A stretch of DNA of 64,000 nt from Arenibacter hampyeongensis (GTDB taxonomy: Bacteria; Bacteroidota; Bacteroidia; Flavobacteriales; Flavobacteriaceae): contig NZ_PIOB01000003.1 of the NCBI RefSeq assembly GCF_002909255.1, forward strand, positions 310,001-374,000. Direction: 5' to 3'. Below, in pieces: positions 42,420 to 50,589 of this stretch. Under the pieces are notes generated by a model. It was not told the DNA's origin. It did not search any database and was given only the letters and a program-made list of their open reading frames with translations. Numbering within the stretch: position 1 is the first letter of the stretch; each line of letters starts with the position of its first letter. A program made the translations under genes and the position numbers.

Positions 42420-44171
42420 TCAATATCCAGGATTTTGCTTATAGAGTCCTCCTGTAAAATCTATTTCACGTTGTGGAATTGGATAGTACTCATCCCTTCC
42501 TGCCGTAAAAACTGCACTGGACAAGAAATCCCTTTTTGTTTTTTCCTCGGTTAAATAGGCGTTCAACACTTCTGCTGCCTCACCCCATCTTACCAAGTCA
42601 AAGAATCGGGGACCTTCCATCCCAAATTCCAATCTCCTTTCAAACTTTAGGGCTTTCCATGCATAGGCTTTATCAGGGAAGGCAGTGTACTCTTGAATAT
42701 TGTAAATATCGCTTGCACCTGCATCAATCTGACGTTGCGTGCTAACGGCCGCACGACCTCTAACCTGATTGATCAGAGGTAAAGCCTCATCCCAACGATC
42801 CAATTGTATCAAGGCCTCCGCCTTGAACAGCAGAATATCCGCGTACCTAATAAAATCTACATTCTTTGAAGTACCAACGAAGGGTCCTTCCTTCACATAA
42901 CAAGAGCAATCTGGCGCTTGTTGTTCCTTCATGTTCCCAAAGTATCCATAAACCCCTGGATCCCTGGCCCAGCTAAAGTTATAGACCATATCACCGGTAG
43001 TATTAACTGTATTCCTGTATTTAAAAGGTCTTCCCGGAACTCCCACGGTATGATCCAACCTAGGATCAACCGTTAATCCTACTGCCGGTGTTACGGTTCC
43101 ATCTTCATTAACCGTAGTGAATATATCCGTATCATTAAAACTATCCAATAAAGGCAATCCAGCTGCATCGGTCTTAAATGCGTTGACCATATTCTGACTG
43201 GCCAAATGAAATCCACAACACCCGTATAGTGCAGATCCATGAGGAGAATTAAGTCCCGTTACAAAACTCACCCTACTTACCTTGGTACCGTCATTAATAG
43301 AAAATTGGGCCGCCCAAATTGATTCCGGACCATTATCGAAACCGTCCAAAAAGTTGTTTCCGTAATCCGATTCCAAACCAGCAGTTACATCATCCGCGTA
43401 ATCAATAACCTCTTGAAGTCGGGCCGGATTGATAGTAGTGACCTGATGCTGGTCATTCTGTTCGTACGCCTGGAAGAGCCTAAGTTTGGCCATATAGGCT
43501 GCAGCTGCATTTTTATCTGCCCTGCCAACCTCATCTTGCGATTGGGGAAGATTGTCATAAGCAAAAATAAAATCTTCAGCAATTGTATTCCACAATTCAT
43601 CGTTGGGCACATCATTTGTAACGGCAGCAGTTTCCTCTTGAGTCAGCCCTTCTTTAATATAAGGTATTTTTTTAAACAAAAGCTTCATCATAAAGTGGGA
43701 ATGTGCCCTCAAAAATCTAAGTTCTGCCTGCCTCAAAGTCTTATTTGGATATTCCGCGTCAGGTATGTCGTTGATTACGGTCAAAGCAAAATTAGCTCTA
43801 GAAATGGCCTTGTAATAATTGGTCCAAGTTCTCGGGGCCATCCAATCCCCAAAATCTGGAATTGTTAGATTGTATTGCTCATAGCGGTCAATTACATCTA
43901 CATCACCTCGGCCTCCACCGCCCTTATAGGCATCATCCGAACGTACACTTCCATACACCCATTGATGGGTCAGGGGTCCAATCATCTCATCATTGGCAAT
44001 CCCTGCATAAGCAGCAACTACCAGGGCTTCAGCATTATCTGCCGTGGCTACATTATCATTGGACAGGACTCCCTCCGGTTCATATTCCAAAAAGTCCTTG
44101 TCACAGGAGGCTAGGAAAAACGAAACCAGCACTCCCATTATAAATATTATATTTCTTTTCATGATTTTCAT
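42420..44171 (-). CDS. susD: SusD/RagB-family glycan-binding outer membrane lipoprotein
   Basis: This encodes 583 residues (start at 44171; an alternative ATG at 44162 is in frame) with a lipoprotein signal ending L-A-S-C, lipidated at Cys23. The body has SusD features: the N-terminal F-L-E-Y-E-P-E-G, tetratricopeptide-like helices (R-Q-A-E-L-R-F-L-R-A-H-S-H-F), and the C-terminal R-R-L-E-F-G-M-E-G-P-R-F-F-D-L-V-R-W-G and P-I-P-Q-R-E-I-D. It lies at the cell surface and forms a lid on the SusC channel that captures oligosaccharide. The SusC stop lies 3 bases upstream. Neighbouring GH32 and fructokinase genes point to fructan as ligand. Confidence 0.95.
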   Translation of the reverse strand: MKIMKRNIIFIMGVLVSFFLASCDKDFLEYEPEGVLSNDNVATADNAEALVVAAYAGIANDEMIGPLTHQWVYGSVRSDDAYKGGGGRGDVDVIDRYEQYNLTIPDFGDWMAPRTWTNYYKAISRANFALTVINDIPDAEYPNKTLRQAELRFLRAHSHFMMKLLFKKIPYIKEGLTQEETAAVTNDVPNDELWNTIAEDFIFAYDNLPQSQDEVGRADKNAAAAYMAKLRLFQAYEQNDQHQVTTINPARLQEVIDYADDVTAGLESDYGNNFLDGFDNGPESIWAAQFSINDGTKVSRVSFVTGLNSPHGSALYGCCGFHLASQNMVNAFKTDAAGLPLLDSFNDTDIFTTVNEDGTVTPAVGLTVDPRLDHTVGVPGRPFKYRNTVNTTGDMVYNFSWARDPGVYGYFGNMKEQQAPDCSCYVKEGPFVGTSKNVDFIRYADILLFKAEALIQLDRWDEALPLINQVRGRAAVSTQRQIDAGASDIYNIQEYTAFPDKAYAWKALKFERRLEFGMEGPRFFDLVRWGEAAEVLNAYLTEEKTKRDFLSSAVFTAGRDEYYPIPQREIDFTGGLYKQNPGY

Positions 44172-44174
44172 TTT

Positions 44175-47100
44175 TTAAAAGTTCAAATTAAGTCCCAATG
44201 ATAGCACAGTAGGAACGGGGATATTATCAACAGTTGTACGCTCCGGATCCGATCCGATATAATCTTTTGGAGTAAACCAAAATAAATTCTCACCTTGAAA
44301 ATAGACCCTTAATCCGGTCATACCCCAAAATTGGCTGATCATCTCCTCAGGTAAAGAATACCCTATTTGTAGATTTCTTATTTTAAAATAGGAATTCTTC
44401 CTAAATAAATAATCGGAAGTTCTAAGATCGTTGAAAGCCAAAGACAAGGAAGGAATATCTGTATTGGTATTGGTCGGAGTCCAGGCATTAAGAACACCAA
44501 GTCCGGCATTCTCTCTGCCTTGCGTAAAATTGTTCCATAATATGTAAGGATCCTGACCAATTCTTCCAGCTACTCCAGAACCAAAAACGGAAAAATCAAA
44601 GTTCTTATACCCAAGATCTACTCGGATACCATACTCTAGGTCCGGCAATGTATTCCCGATAAAATCACGGTCATCGGAATCTATTACATTATCACCGTTA
44701 AGGTCCTGGAATTTTATTCCTCCTGGCCTTGAACCAACATGAGTTGGACTAGCATCGATATCTGCCTGACTTTGGAACAAGCCATCAGTTTTATAGCCAA
44801 AAATTGAAAATTGCGACTGACCTAAAATTGAATTGGCAGCGGTTCCAGGAAAGCCTGCCCTAACCTCTTCCGGAAGAAAGGTAATCTCATCCTTAAATGC
44901 TCCAAAATTAGTAGACAACCCTAATGAAAATCCACTATCCCATGTTTTGGAATAGGCTATGGATAGTTCCCATCCTTTGGTCTGTGTAGTGGCCCCATTC
45001 AATACGCGCTGTTGCCCTTCACCAATAACCGAGGCAATAGGGGGCGTGATCAAGATATCACTGGTTTTTCTGGTAAAGTAATCGAATGTACCTACTACAG
45101 CATTATTAAAAAGTCCAAAATCCACACCATAGTTAAATTCTTTGGTTGTTTCCCACTTCAATGCCGGGTTTGCAGCTTGAATGGATACAAAGCCAGAAGG
45201 CAAAGTACCTCCATTATTACCCCCAAGATCATAGGCCGTTCCAACATTGTAATACTGATTAAAAAAATCAGGAACAAATTGATCTTGGTTTGGACCATAT
45301 CTGGATTCGTATAGGCCAAATCTTGCAAGGTCACCGATCGATTGATTACCAACTTCGCCATATCCTGCCCGAAATTTTAAATCCGACACCACCCCTTCAT
45401 CATTGAAAAAATCCTCCCTACTAATTCTCCAACCCAAAGTTGCCGCTGGAAAAACACCATACCTATTTTCATCACCAAATCGTGACGAACCATCCCTACG
45501 TACGGTCACAGAAGCCAAATACCTATCGGCAAATGCGTAGTTTAATTTTCCAAATTGGGACAATAGGCTACTTCCACTGGAACGGCCGGTATTGGTTCTA
45601 GCTCCCGTTGAGGCATCCAAAACAAAATAAGACTCCGTTTCTACAGCAAAACCATCGGCAATGGCCGTAACTGAATCAAAATCATTTTTAATGGATTCTG
45701 CTCCCAACAAGAGACCAAAGCGATGATCTCCCAGTTCCAGATTATAATTTAACGTGTTTGTAAAAACAACACTTGTAAATTTATTAGTGTCCAAAATCAA
45801 CCTATTGTTGCTCCTGTTTACAAATCCATTGGCAACCTTGGGCTCAATATCCTTACGTTTGTAGTCACCATAATCGAGACCAATACTTGTCCTAAAGGTT
45901 AAATTGTCCAGGATTTGGAGTTCGGCAAAAACATTTCCAAAAATATTGGTCCTTTCGGTGTTGTCCCACCTATTTAAATACTGCATCAACACAGGATTGT
46001 TACGATCGGAATAACCAGCACCCAATGGCCCACCATAATTACCGTTATTATCGAACAAAGGTATGGTCGGCGCCATACTTATTGCCAATGCAGGAGTTGG
46101 GGCACTGCCAATATCTGTAGAGGCCAAAGTTTCATCCGAGGTAGTAAAAGCAGTATTTACCCCAATCTTTAATTTGTCATTGAATAATTTAAAATTGGAA
46201 TTTAATTTCCCAGAAAATCTTTCGTAACCTGTATGTTTTAATATACCAGTATTCTTAAGATGCCCCAAATTAATGAGATGAAATGACTTGTCCGTTCCTC
46301 CGGAAATAGAAACTTCGTTATTGTAAACATAACCAGTTTCATAGGATTCTTCCTGCCAATCGGTATCCCCTGCCGGCACGTTGGCATCACCACCAACAAA
46401 AGGCTGAAGTGTTACACCGTTGAGCACAGGATTATTAAAATCACCGTTCCAATCAAAATTATAAATTTCACCATAGCCTCCAGTTGGATCGGCACCATCA
46501 TTAACGGAAGCCCTCCACAAAGCCTCTCCACGTTGTATGGAGTTCAACATATCATACCGCTGATTCTTTTCTGATTGTACGGATAAGTTAGAATTTACAC
46601 TTACCCTATATTTCTCGTCCCCACCTGCTTTGGTACTGTTTTTGGTCGTAACGATAATAACCCCATTACCAGCTCTAGAACCATAAATGGAAGATGCGGA
46701 TGCATCTTTTAAAACCTGAACAGATTCTATAGTACTTGGGTTAAGGCCTGAAAAGACTTCTTGGCGAACTGTTGGTACCCCATCAATTACGTATAGAGGA
46801 TCATTATTTCCCAATGTTGTTACCCCACGTATTAGAATTCGGCTACTGGTACCGTTCGGGTTTCCGGATTTTTCAACAAAGAGTCCTGGAACCCTCCCTT
46901 GCAAAGCCTGCATGGCATTACCCGAACTTAAACTTTGACCTTCAACAGGGCCAAGTTCCACAACGGTAATGGCTCCGGTTAAATCGGCCTTTCTTTCCGT
47001 GGTATACCCGGTTAGTACCACCTCGTCCAACATTTGTGCATCTGGCTGTAATACAATTGTGAAGGTTGTCTGTCCATTTACCGGAATTTCCATAGTTAAA

Positions 47101-47327
47101 AAACCAACATAGCTTACAGAAAGTGTCGCATCAGTAGGCACATCACCAAGTGTAAAATTACCATCAAAATCTGTAGTTGTACCATTGGTAGTACCCGCCA
47201 CTACCACAGAGGCACCCGGCAATGGCATCCCATCATCCTGGGAGGTCACCGTACCTTGTATTTGTTCTTGGGCCAATAGCCCCAAGGGAACAAACGTCAT
47301 TAGTAATAAAAAGAGTTTTAGTTTCAT
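44175..47327 (-). CDS. susC: SusC/RagA-family TonB-linked outer membrane transporter
   Basis: This encodes 1050 residues from the ATG at 47327 (M-K-L-K-L-F-L-L-L), which gives a clean signal peptide ending L-L-A-Q; an ATG at 47360 would overlap the GH32 stop and is less likely. A carboxypeptidase-regulatory-like N-terminal domain (Q-G-T-V-T-S-Q-D-D-G-x-P-L-P-G-A-S, residues about 22-100) precedes the plug with D-E-V-V-L-T-G-Y and V-L-K-D-A-S-A-S-S-I-Y-G-S-R-A-G-N-G-V-I, then a 22-strand barrel. It imports oligosaccharides bound by SusD, powered by TonB-ExbBD, which are not encoded here. The substrate, inferred from GH32, is levan or inulin-type fructan. Confidence 0.95.
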   Translation of the reverse strand: MKLKLFLLLMTFVPLGLLAQEQIQGTVTSQDDGMPLPGASVVVAGTTNGTTTDFDGNFTLGDVPTDATLSVSYVGFLTMEIPVNGQTTFTIVLQPDAQMLDEVVLTGYTTERKADLTGAITVVELGPVEGQSLSSGNAMQALQGRVPGLFVEKSGNPNGTSSRILIRGVTTLGNNDPLYVIDGVPTVRQEVFSGLNPSTIESVQVLKDASASSIYGSRAGNGVIIVTTKNSTKAGGDEKYRVSVNSNLSVQSEKNQRYDMLNSIQRGEALWRASVNDGADPTGGYGEIYNFDWNGDFNNPVLNGVTLQPFVGGDANVPAGDTDWQEESYETGYVYNNEVSISGGTDKSFHLINLGHLKNTGILKHTGYERFSGKLNSNFKLFNDKLKIGVNTAFTTSDETLASTDIGSAPTPALAISMAPTIPLFDNNGNYGGPLGAGYSDRNNPVLMQYLNRWDNTERTNIFGNVFAELQILDNLTFRTSIGLDYGDYKRKDIEPKVANGFVNRSNNRLILDTNKFTSVVFTNTLNYNLELGDHRFGLLLGAESIKNDFDSVTAIADGFAVETESYFVLDASTGARTNTGRSSGSSLLSQFGKLNYAFADRYLASVTVRRDGSSRFGDENRYGVFPAATLGWRISREDFFNDEGVVSDLKFRAGYGEVGNQSIGDLARFGLYESRYGPNQDQFVPDFFNQYYNVGTAYDLGGNNGGTLPSGFVSIQAANPALKWETTKEFNYGVDFGLFNNAVVGTFDYFTRKTSDILITPPIASVIGEGQQRVLNGATTQTKGWELSIAYSKTWDSGFSLGLSTNFGAFKDEITFLPEEVRAGFPGTAANSILGQSQFSIFGYKTDGLFQSQADIDASPTHVGSRPGGIKFQDLNGDNVIDSDDRDFIGNTLPDLEYGIRVDLGYKNFDFSVFGSGVAGRIGQDPYILWNNFTQGRENAGLGVLNAWTPTNTNTDIPSLSLAFNDLRTSDYLFRKNSYFKIRNLQIGYSLPEEMISQFWGMTGLRVYFQGENLFWFTPKDYIGSDPERTTVDNIPVPTVLSLGLNLNF

Positions 47328-47340
47328 AATTGAGTTGTAT

Positions 47341-48966
47341 TTAGTTAATATTAAGTTCATTTACTTCTAATAAATCAAGAATAAAGTCTTGATTGACCGT
47401 CTCTATTGAAAGCGTCTCGAATGGTGTATTGGGAAAGAAGATTTCCGTCATTACCGTGGACCCTTCATCAAAAAATAATTCTATGGAAGTCTTATCCAAA
47501 AGGATAGATCCGGACAACATAGTACTGCCGGAGATTCGTTTCGCAATACTTTTCTTATTCGAGAACGTATCGGAAAATCCTGTTTTACCTGATTTATTGC
47601 GATCGATGAAAAAAGTATCATCGATGCCATTGTATCCAAAGTACAATTCGTCGCCTTGCTTATTGGAAAGCTTAAAAGTGAAGCTATCTTTTTTTATATC
47701 AGAAATATTGAAGTTGATTGCAGCCCTAGAAAAATTTATCCTTTCTGAATTGATGAGTACCAATTCCCCATTCACTGCAATATTTTCTTTCTTATACTTT
47801 ACACCTTTATAGGCGTCAATTTCATCAACTGGCTTAAAAGCCAACCTATAGGAATCTGCATCCTTGATCAATTTTATCTCCCTTGCCACGGTCATGGCAC
47901 TACGCCAGGTCTCGGTAGGTACTTCGTTGGCATATTCCCAATTGGACATCCAGCCCATATAAAATTTCCCTCCGTTCTTGGAGGTAACATTGGAAAAAGT
48001 TACCCCGGCATAATTGTCCTTCCCAAAATCGATCCAAAAGTTCTGACCCTTGTTAAGGACTGTTTCAAAATCCTTATCCATGGTAAATTTTGTGCCATCA
48101 AAGTCACCAATGAAATATTGTGTAGCACTACCGCCATTTGGACCTCCAGGATTAACACTTACATAGAGGACCCATTTGGTTTCATCAGTACCCTCTACTG
48201 GAACAGGAAATAGATCTGGACATTCCCAAACACCACCATGAGTTCCAATCTCCCTATTCAATTCCTTGCCGAAATCCGACAACAGCTCCCAGTTTTTAAG
48301 GTCCTTTGAACCATAGAACATAACTTTATCTTGGGCAGCCAAAACCATGACCCATTTCTTATATTCCTCGTTCCAGGATAACTTGGGATCCCTGAAATCT
48401 CTAATTCCTGGATTTTTTATGACCGGGTTTCCTGAATATTTGGTCCAAGTAAGACCTTCATCCAAGGAATATGCAATGGCCTGAGACTCAACATCGATTC
48501 CATTGGCCTTTTCAATTTCCATATTATGATATGTAAACATGGCAATTATCGGTACTTGTCCCCCTGTCCCAAACCCAGAGGTATTTTGCAAATCCACCAC
48601 TGCACTTCCAGAAAAAATATATCCCAGATCATCCGGATATAGTGCAATGGGCTGCTCCTTCCATTCTACCATATCGGTGCTTATGGCATGCCCCCAATGC
48701 ATGGGACCCCATTTATTACCGTCTGGATAATGTTGAAAATACAAATGATAATACCCATTGTAATGGAACATCCCGTTGGGATCGTTCATCCATCCAACCT
48801 TAGGTGTAAAATGGTAATTTGGACGATACAATTCCTCTTCGGCATCCACAGTACTTTCCTGCTGGACAACAATGTCCTTGTTCTCTTTCTGCCCTTGTTC
48901 CCTGCATGCGAAAACTATGCACAGACCTGCAATGGCAACAACTAATTTTAATCTATGTTTTTTCAT
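47341..48966 (-). CDS. GH32 fructan hydrolase lipoprotein (levanase/inulinase/invertase type)
   Basis: This encodes 541 residues with a lipoprotein signal (I-V-F-A-C with Cys21). The five-bladed propeller catalytic residues are all present: nucleophile Asp62 in W-M-N-D-P-N-G, the transition-state stabiliser Asp193 in F-R-D-P-K, and the acid/base Glu248 in W-E-C-P-D-L-F. A C-terminal beta-sandwich (residues about 390-541) completes the family layout. As an outer membrane or periplasmic lipoprotein it would cut fructose from levan, inulin or sucrose-like oligosaccharides; exo or endo action cannot be decided. It lies between the MFS transporter gene (29-base gap) and the susC gene (13-base gap to the preferred start), on the same strand. 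Confidence 0.95.
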   Translation of the reverse strand: MKKHRLKLVVAIAGLCIVFACREQGQKENKDIVVQQESTVDAEEELYRPNYHFTPKVGWMNDPNGMFHYNGYYHLYFQHYPDGNKWGPMHWGHAISTDMVEWKEQPIALYPDDLGYIFSGSAVVDLQNTSGFGTGGQVPIIAMFTYHNMEIEKANGIDVESQAIAYSLDEGLTWTKYSGNPVIKNPGIRDFRDPKLSWNEEYKKWVMVLAAQDKVMFYGSKDLKNWELLSDFGKELNREIGTHGGVWECPDLFPVPVEGTDETKWVLYVSVNPGGPNGGSATQYFIGDFDGTKFTMDKDFETVLNKGQNFWIDFGKDNYAGVTFSNVTSKNGGKFYMGWMSNWEYANEVPTETWRSAMTVAREIKLIKDADSYRLAFKPVDEIDAYKGVKYKKENIAVNGELVLINSERINFSRAAINFNISDIKKDSFTFKLSNKQGDELYFGYNGIDDTFFIDRNKSGKTGFSDTFSNKKSIAKRISGSTMLSGSILLDKTSIELFFDEGSTVMTEIFFPNTPFETLSIETVNQDFILDLLEVNELNIN

Positions 48967-48995
48967 ACTTTCAAAAAATTGGGTTTAAATTTTAT

Positions 48996-50357
48996 CTATT
49001 TATTCTCTTTAACTACCTCTGCCTTCTTAGTATTTCCGCCATTGGACTTACTCAAGGATTTACTCAAAGCTTCCAAGGAAACCCCCTTCGTTTCTGGCAT
49101 AATGAAAGCCACAAAGAGCAATTGCAAAAACATCATAAAAGCAAAGAAGGCAAATACTGTTCCTGCTCCAATAGAGGAAAACAAGACCGGAATCAAGGAC
49201 GGAATTACTGCCGCCAAGACCCAGTGGACTGAACTTCCAAAAGATTGTCCCGAACCTCTTAAGTGATTGGGGAAAATTTCTGATATAAACACCCAGATTA
49301 CTGTACCTTGTCCAATGGCATGTGCAGCAATGAACAGGAACAGAAAAATAGCTACGGACATTCCTTCCCAATCAAAGAAAAAAGCACAGGACACCAAGGT
49401 CAGTGAAACGATATACCCAAAAGATCCTATATACATTAATTGTTTTCGACCGAGCCTATCGATCAGAAAAATACCCAAGAGGGTAAAAAGCAGGTTGGTG
49501 ACCCCTATTCCAATACTGCTCAATAATGCAGTACTTTCTCCCAGACCGGCCTCTTCCAAAATTCTAGGGGCATAGTATAGAAAGGCATTAATACCGGAAG
49601 CCTGATTAAAAAAGGCCATACAAAAGGCAAGAATTAATGGGAAGCGGTATTTCTTTATAAAAATGTTTTCGCCCGGTACTTTGTTTTCATTCTCCTGATT
49701 TATTTCCAACATCAATTTTTCTACATCCTGACCAGGATTTATAACTTTAAGTACATTTAGAGCTTCTTCGGTACGAAGCTTGGTCAGAAGCCACCTTGGA
49801 CTCTGTGGAACGGTCATAACAAATAGAGTATAGATTACGGCAGGAATGGCCTCTACCCCAACCATCCATCGCCAAGCATTTTCACCTATACCACTTAATA
49901 AGTAGTTGGAAAAAAAGGCTACCAATATACCGAAGACAATATTAAATTGGTATAAGCCTACTAATTTACCCCTATCCTTGGCCGGGGCTATTTCAGAAAT
50001 ATATGCAGGCGCGGCAATAGTGGATGCACCCACTCCCAATCCACCTAAAAATCTAAATAAGGCAAAAGTAACAGGGTCGTTTGCGAATGCAGAACCCAAG
50101 GCGGATACGGTATAAAAAATCCCTATCCAGAACAGCGTTTTCTTTCTCCCCAACCTATTGGTAGGTATTCCGCCCAATAATGCTCCAACGACTGTTCCCC
50201 ACAAAGCCATGGCCATTACTATAGTTCCATGGAACACATCGGAAGAACCCCATAGCAACTGTAATTTTTTGTCCGCTCCGGAAATCACCACCGTGTCAAA
50301 ACCAAAAAGAAATCCAGCCAAGGCTGCAGTAATAGACCAAACCAATATTTTCTTCAT
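48996..50357 (-). CDS. MFS sugar porter, probable fructose importer
   Basis: This encodes 453 residues with 12 membrane helices. The sugar porter signatures are present: N-terminal F-L-F-G-F-D-T-V-V-I-S-G, loop R-L-G-R-K-K-T after helix 2, R-F-L-G-G-L-G-V-G-A, E-I-A-P-A-K-D-R-G, P-Q-S-P-R-W-L-L at the end of the first half, and D-R-L-G-R-K plus P-E-T-K-G at the C-terminal end. It most likely carries fructose (or sucrose) across the inner membrane by proton symport. It heads the fructan operon; the 233-base gap between it and the regulator stop should contain the operon promoter and the binding site for the hybrid regulator, but I see no clear box. Confidence 0.93.
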   Translation of the reverse strand: MKKILVWSITAALAGFLFGFDTVVISGADKKLQLLWGSSDVFHGTIVMAMALWGTVVGALLGGIPTNRLGRKKTLFWIGIFYTVSALGSAFANDPVTFALFRFLGGLGVGASTIAAPAYISEIAPAKDRGKLVGLYQFNIVFGILVAFFSNYLLSGIGENAWRWMVGVEAIPAVIYTLFVMTVPQSPRWLLTKLRTEEALNVLKVINPGQDVEKLMLEINQENENKVPGENIFIKKYRFPLILAFCMAFFNQASGINAFLYYAPRILEEAGLGESTALLSSIGIGVTNLLFTLLGIFLIDRLGRKQLMYIGSFGYIVSLTLVSCAFFFDWEGMSVAIFLFLFIAAHAIGQGTVIWVFISEIFPNHLRGSGQSFGSSVHWVLAAVIPSLIPVLFSSIGAGTVFAFFAFMMFLQLLFVAFIMPETKGVSLEALSKSLSKSNGGNTKKAEVVKENK

Positions 50358-50589
50358 ATCGCAATTATTAAATATGAAGACTATATTATTACATTTTAAT
50401 TGGCGATAATTTTGCCAATGTTACAATCTATTATGATTTCGTTAACATTTTTATGAAATAAATTCAAAATACTGATAACCAGTGTGTTAATGGAATAAAT
50501 TTAACAAAGAAGGATTGAAGCAGTTATAACTATGTAACACAAAAGTTTAAGATTGATACATGGAATTAAGGTAAAAAGATAAAAATACC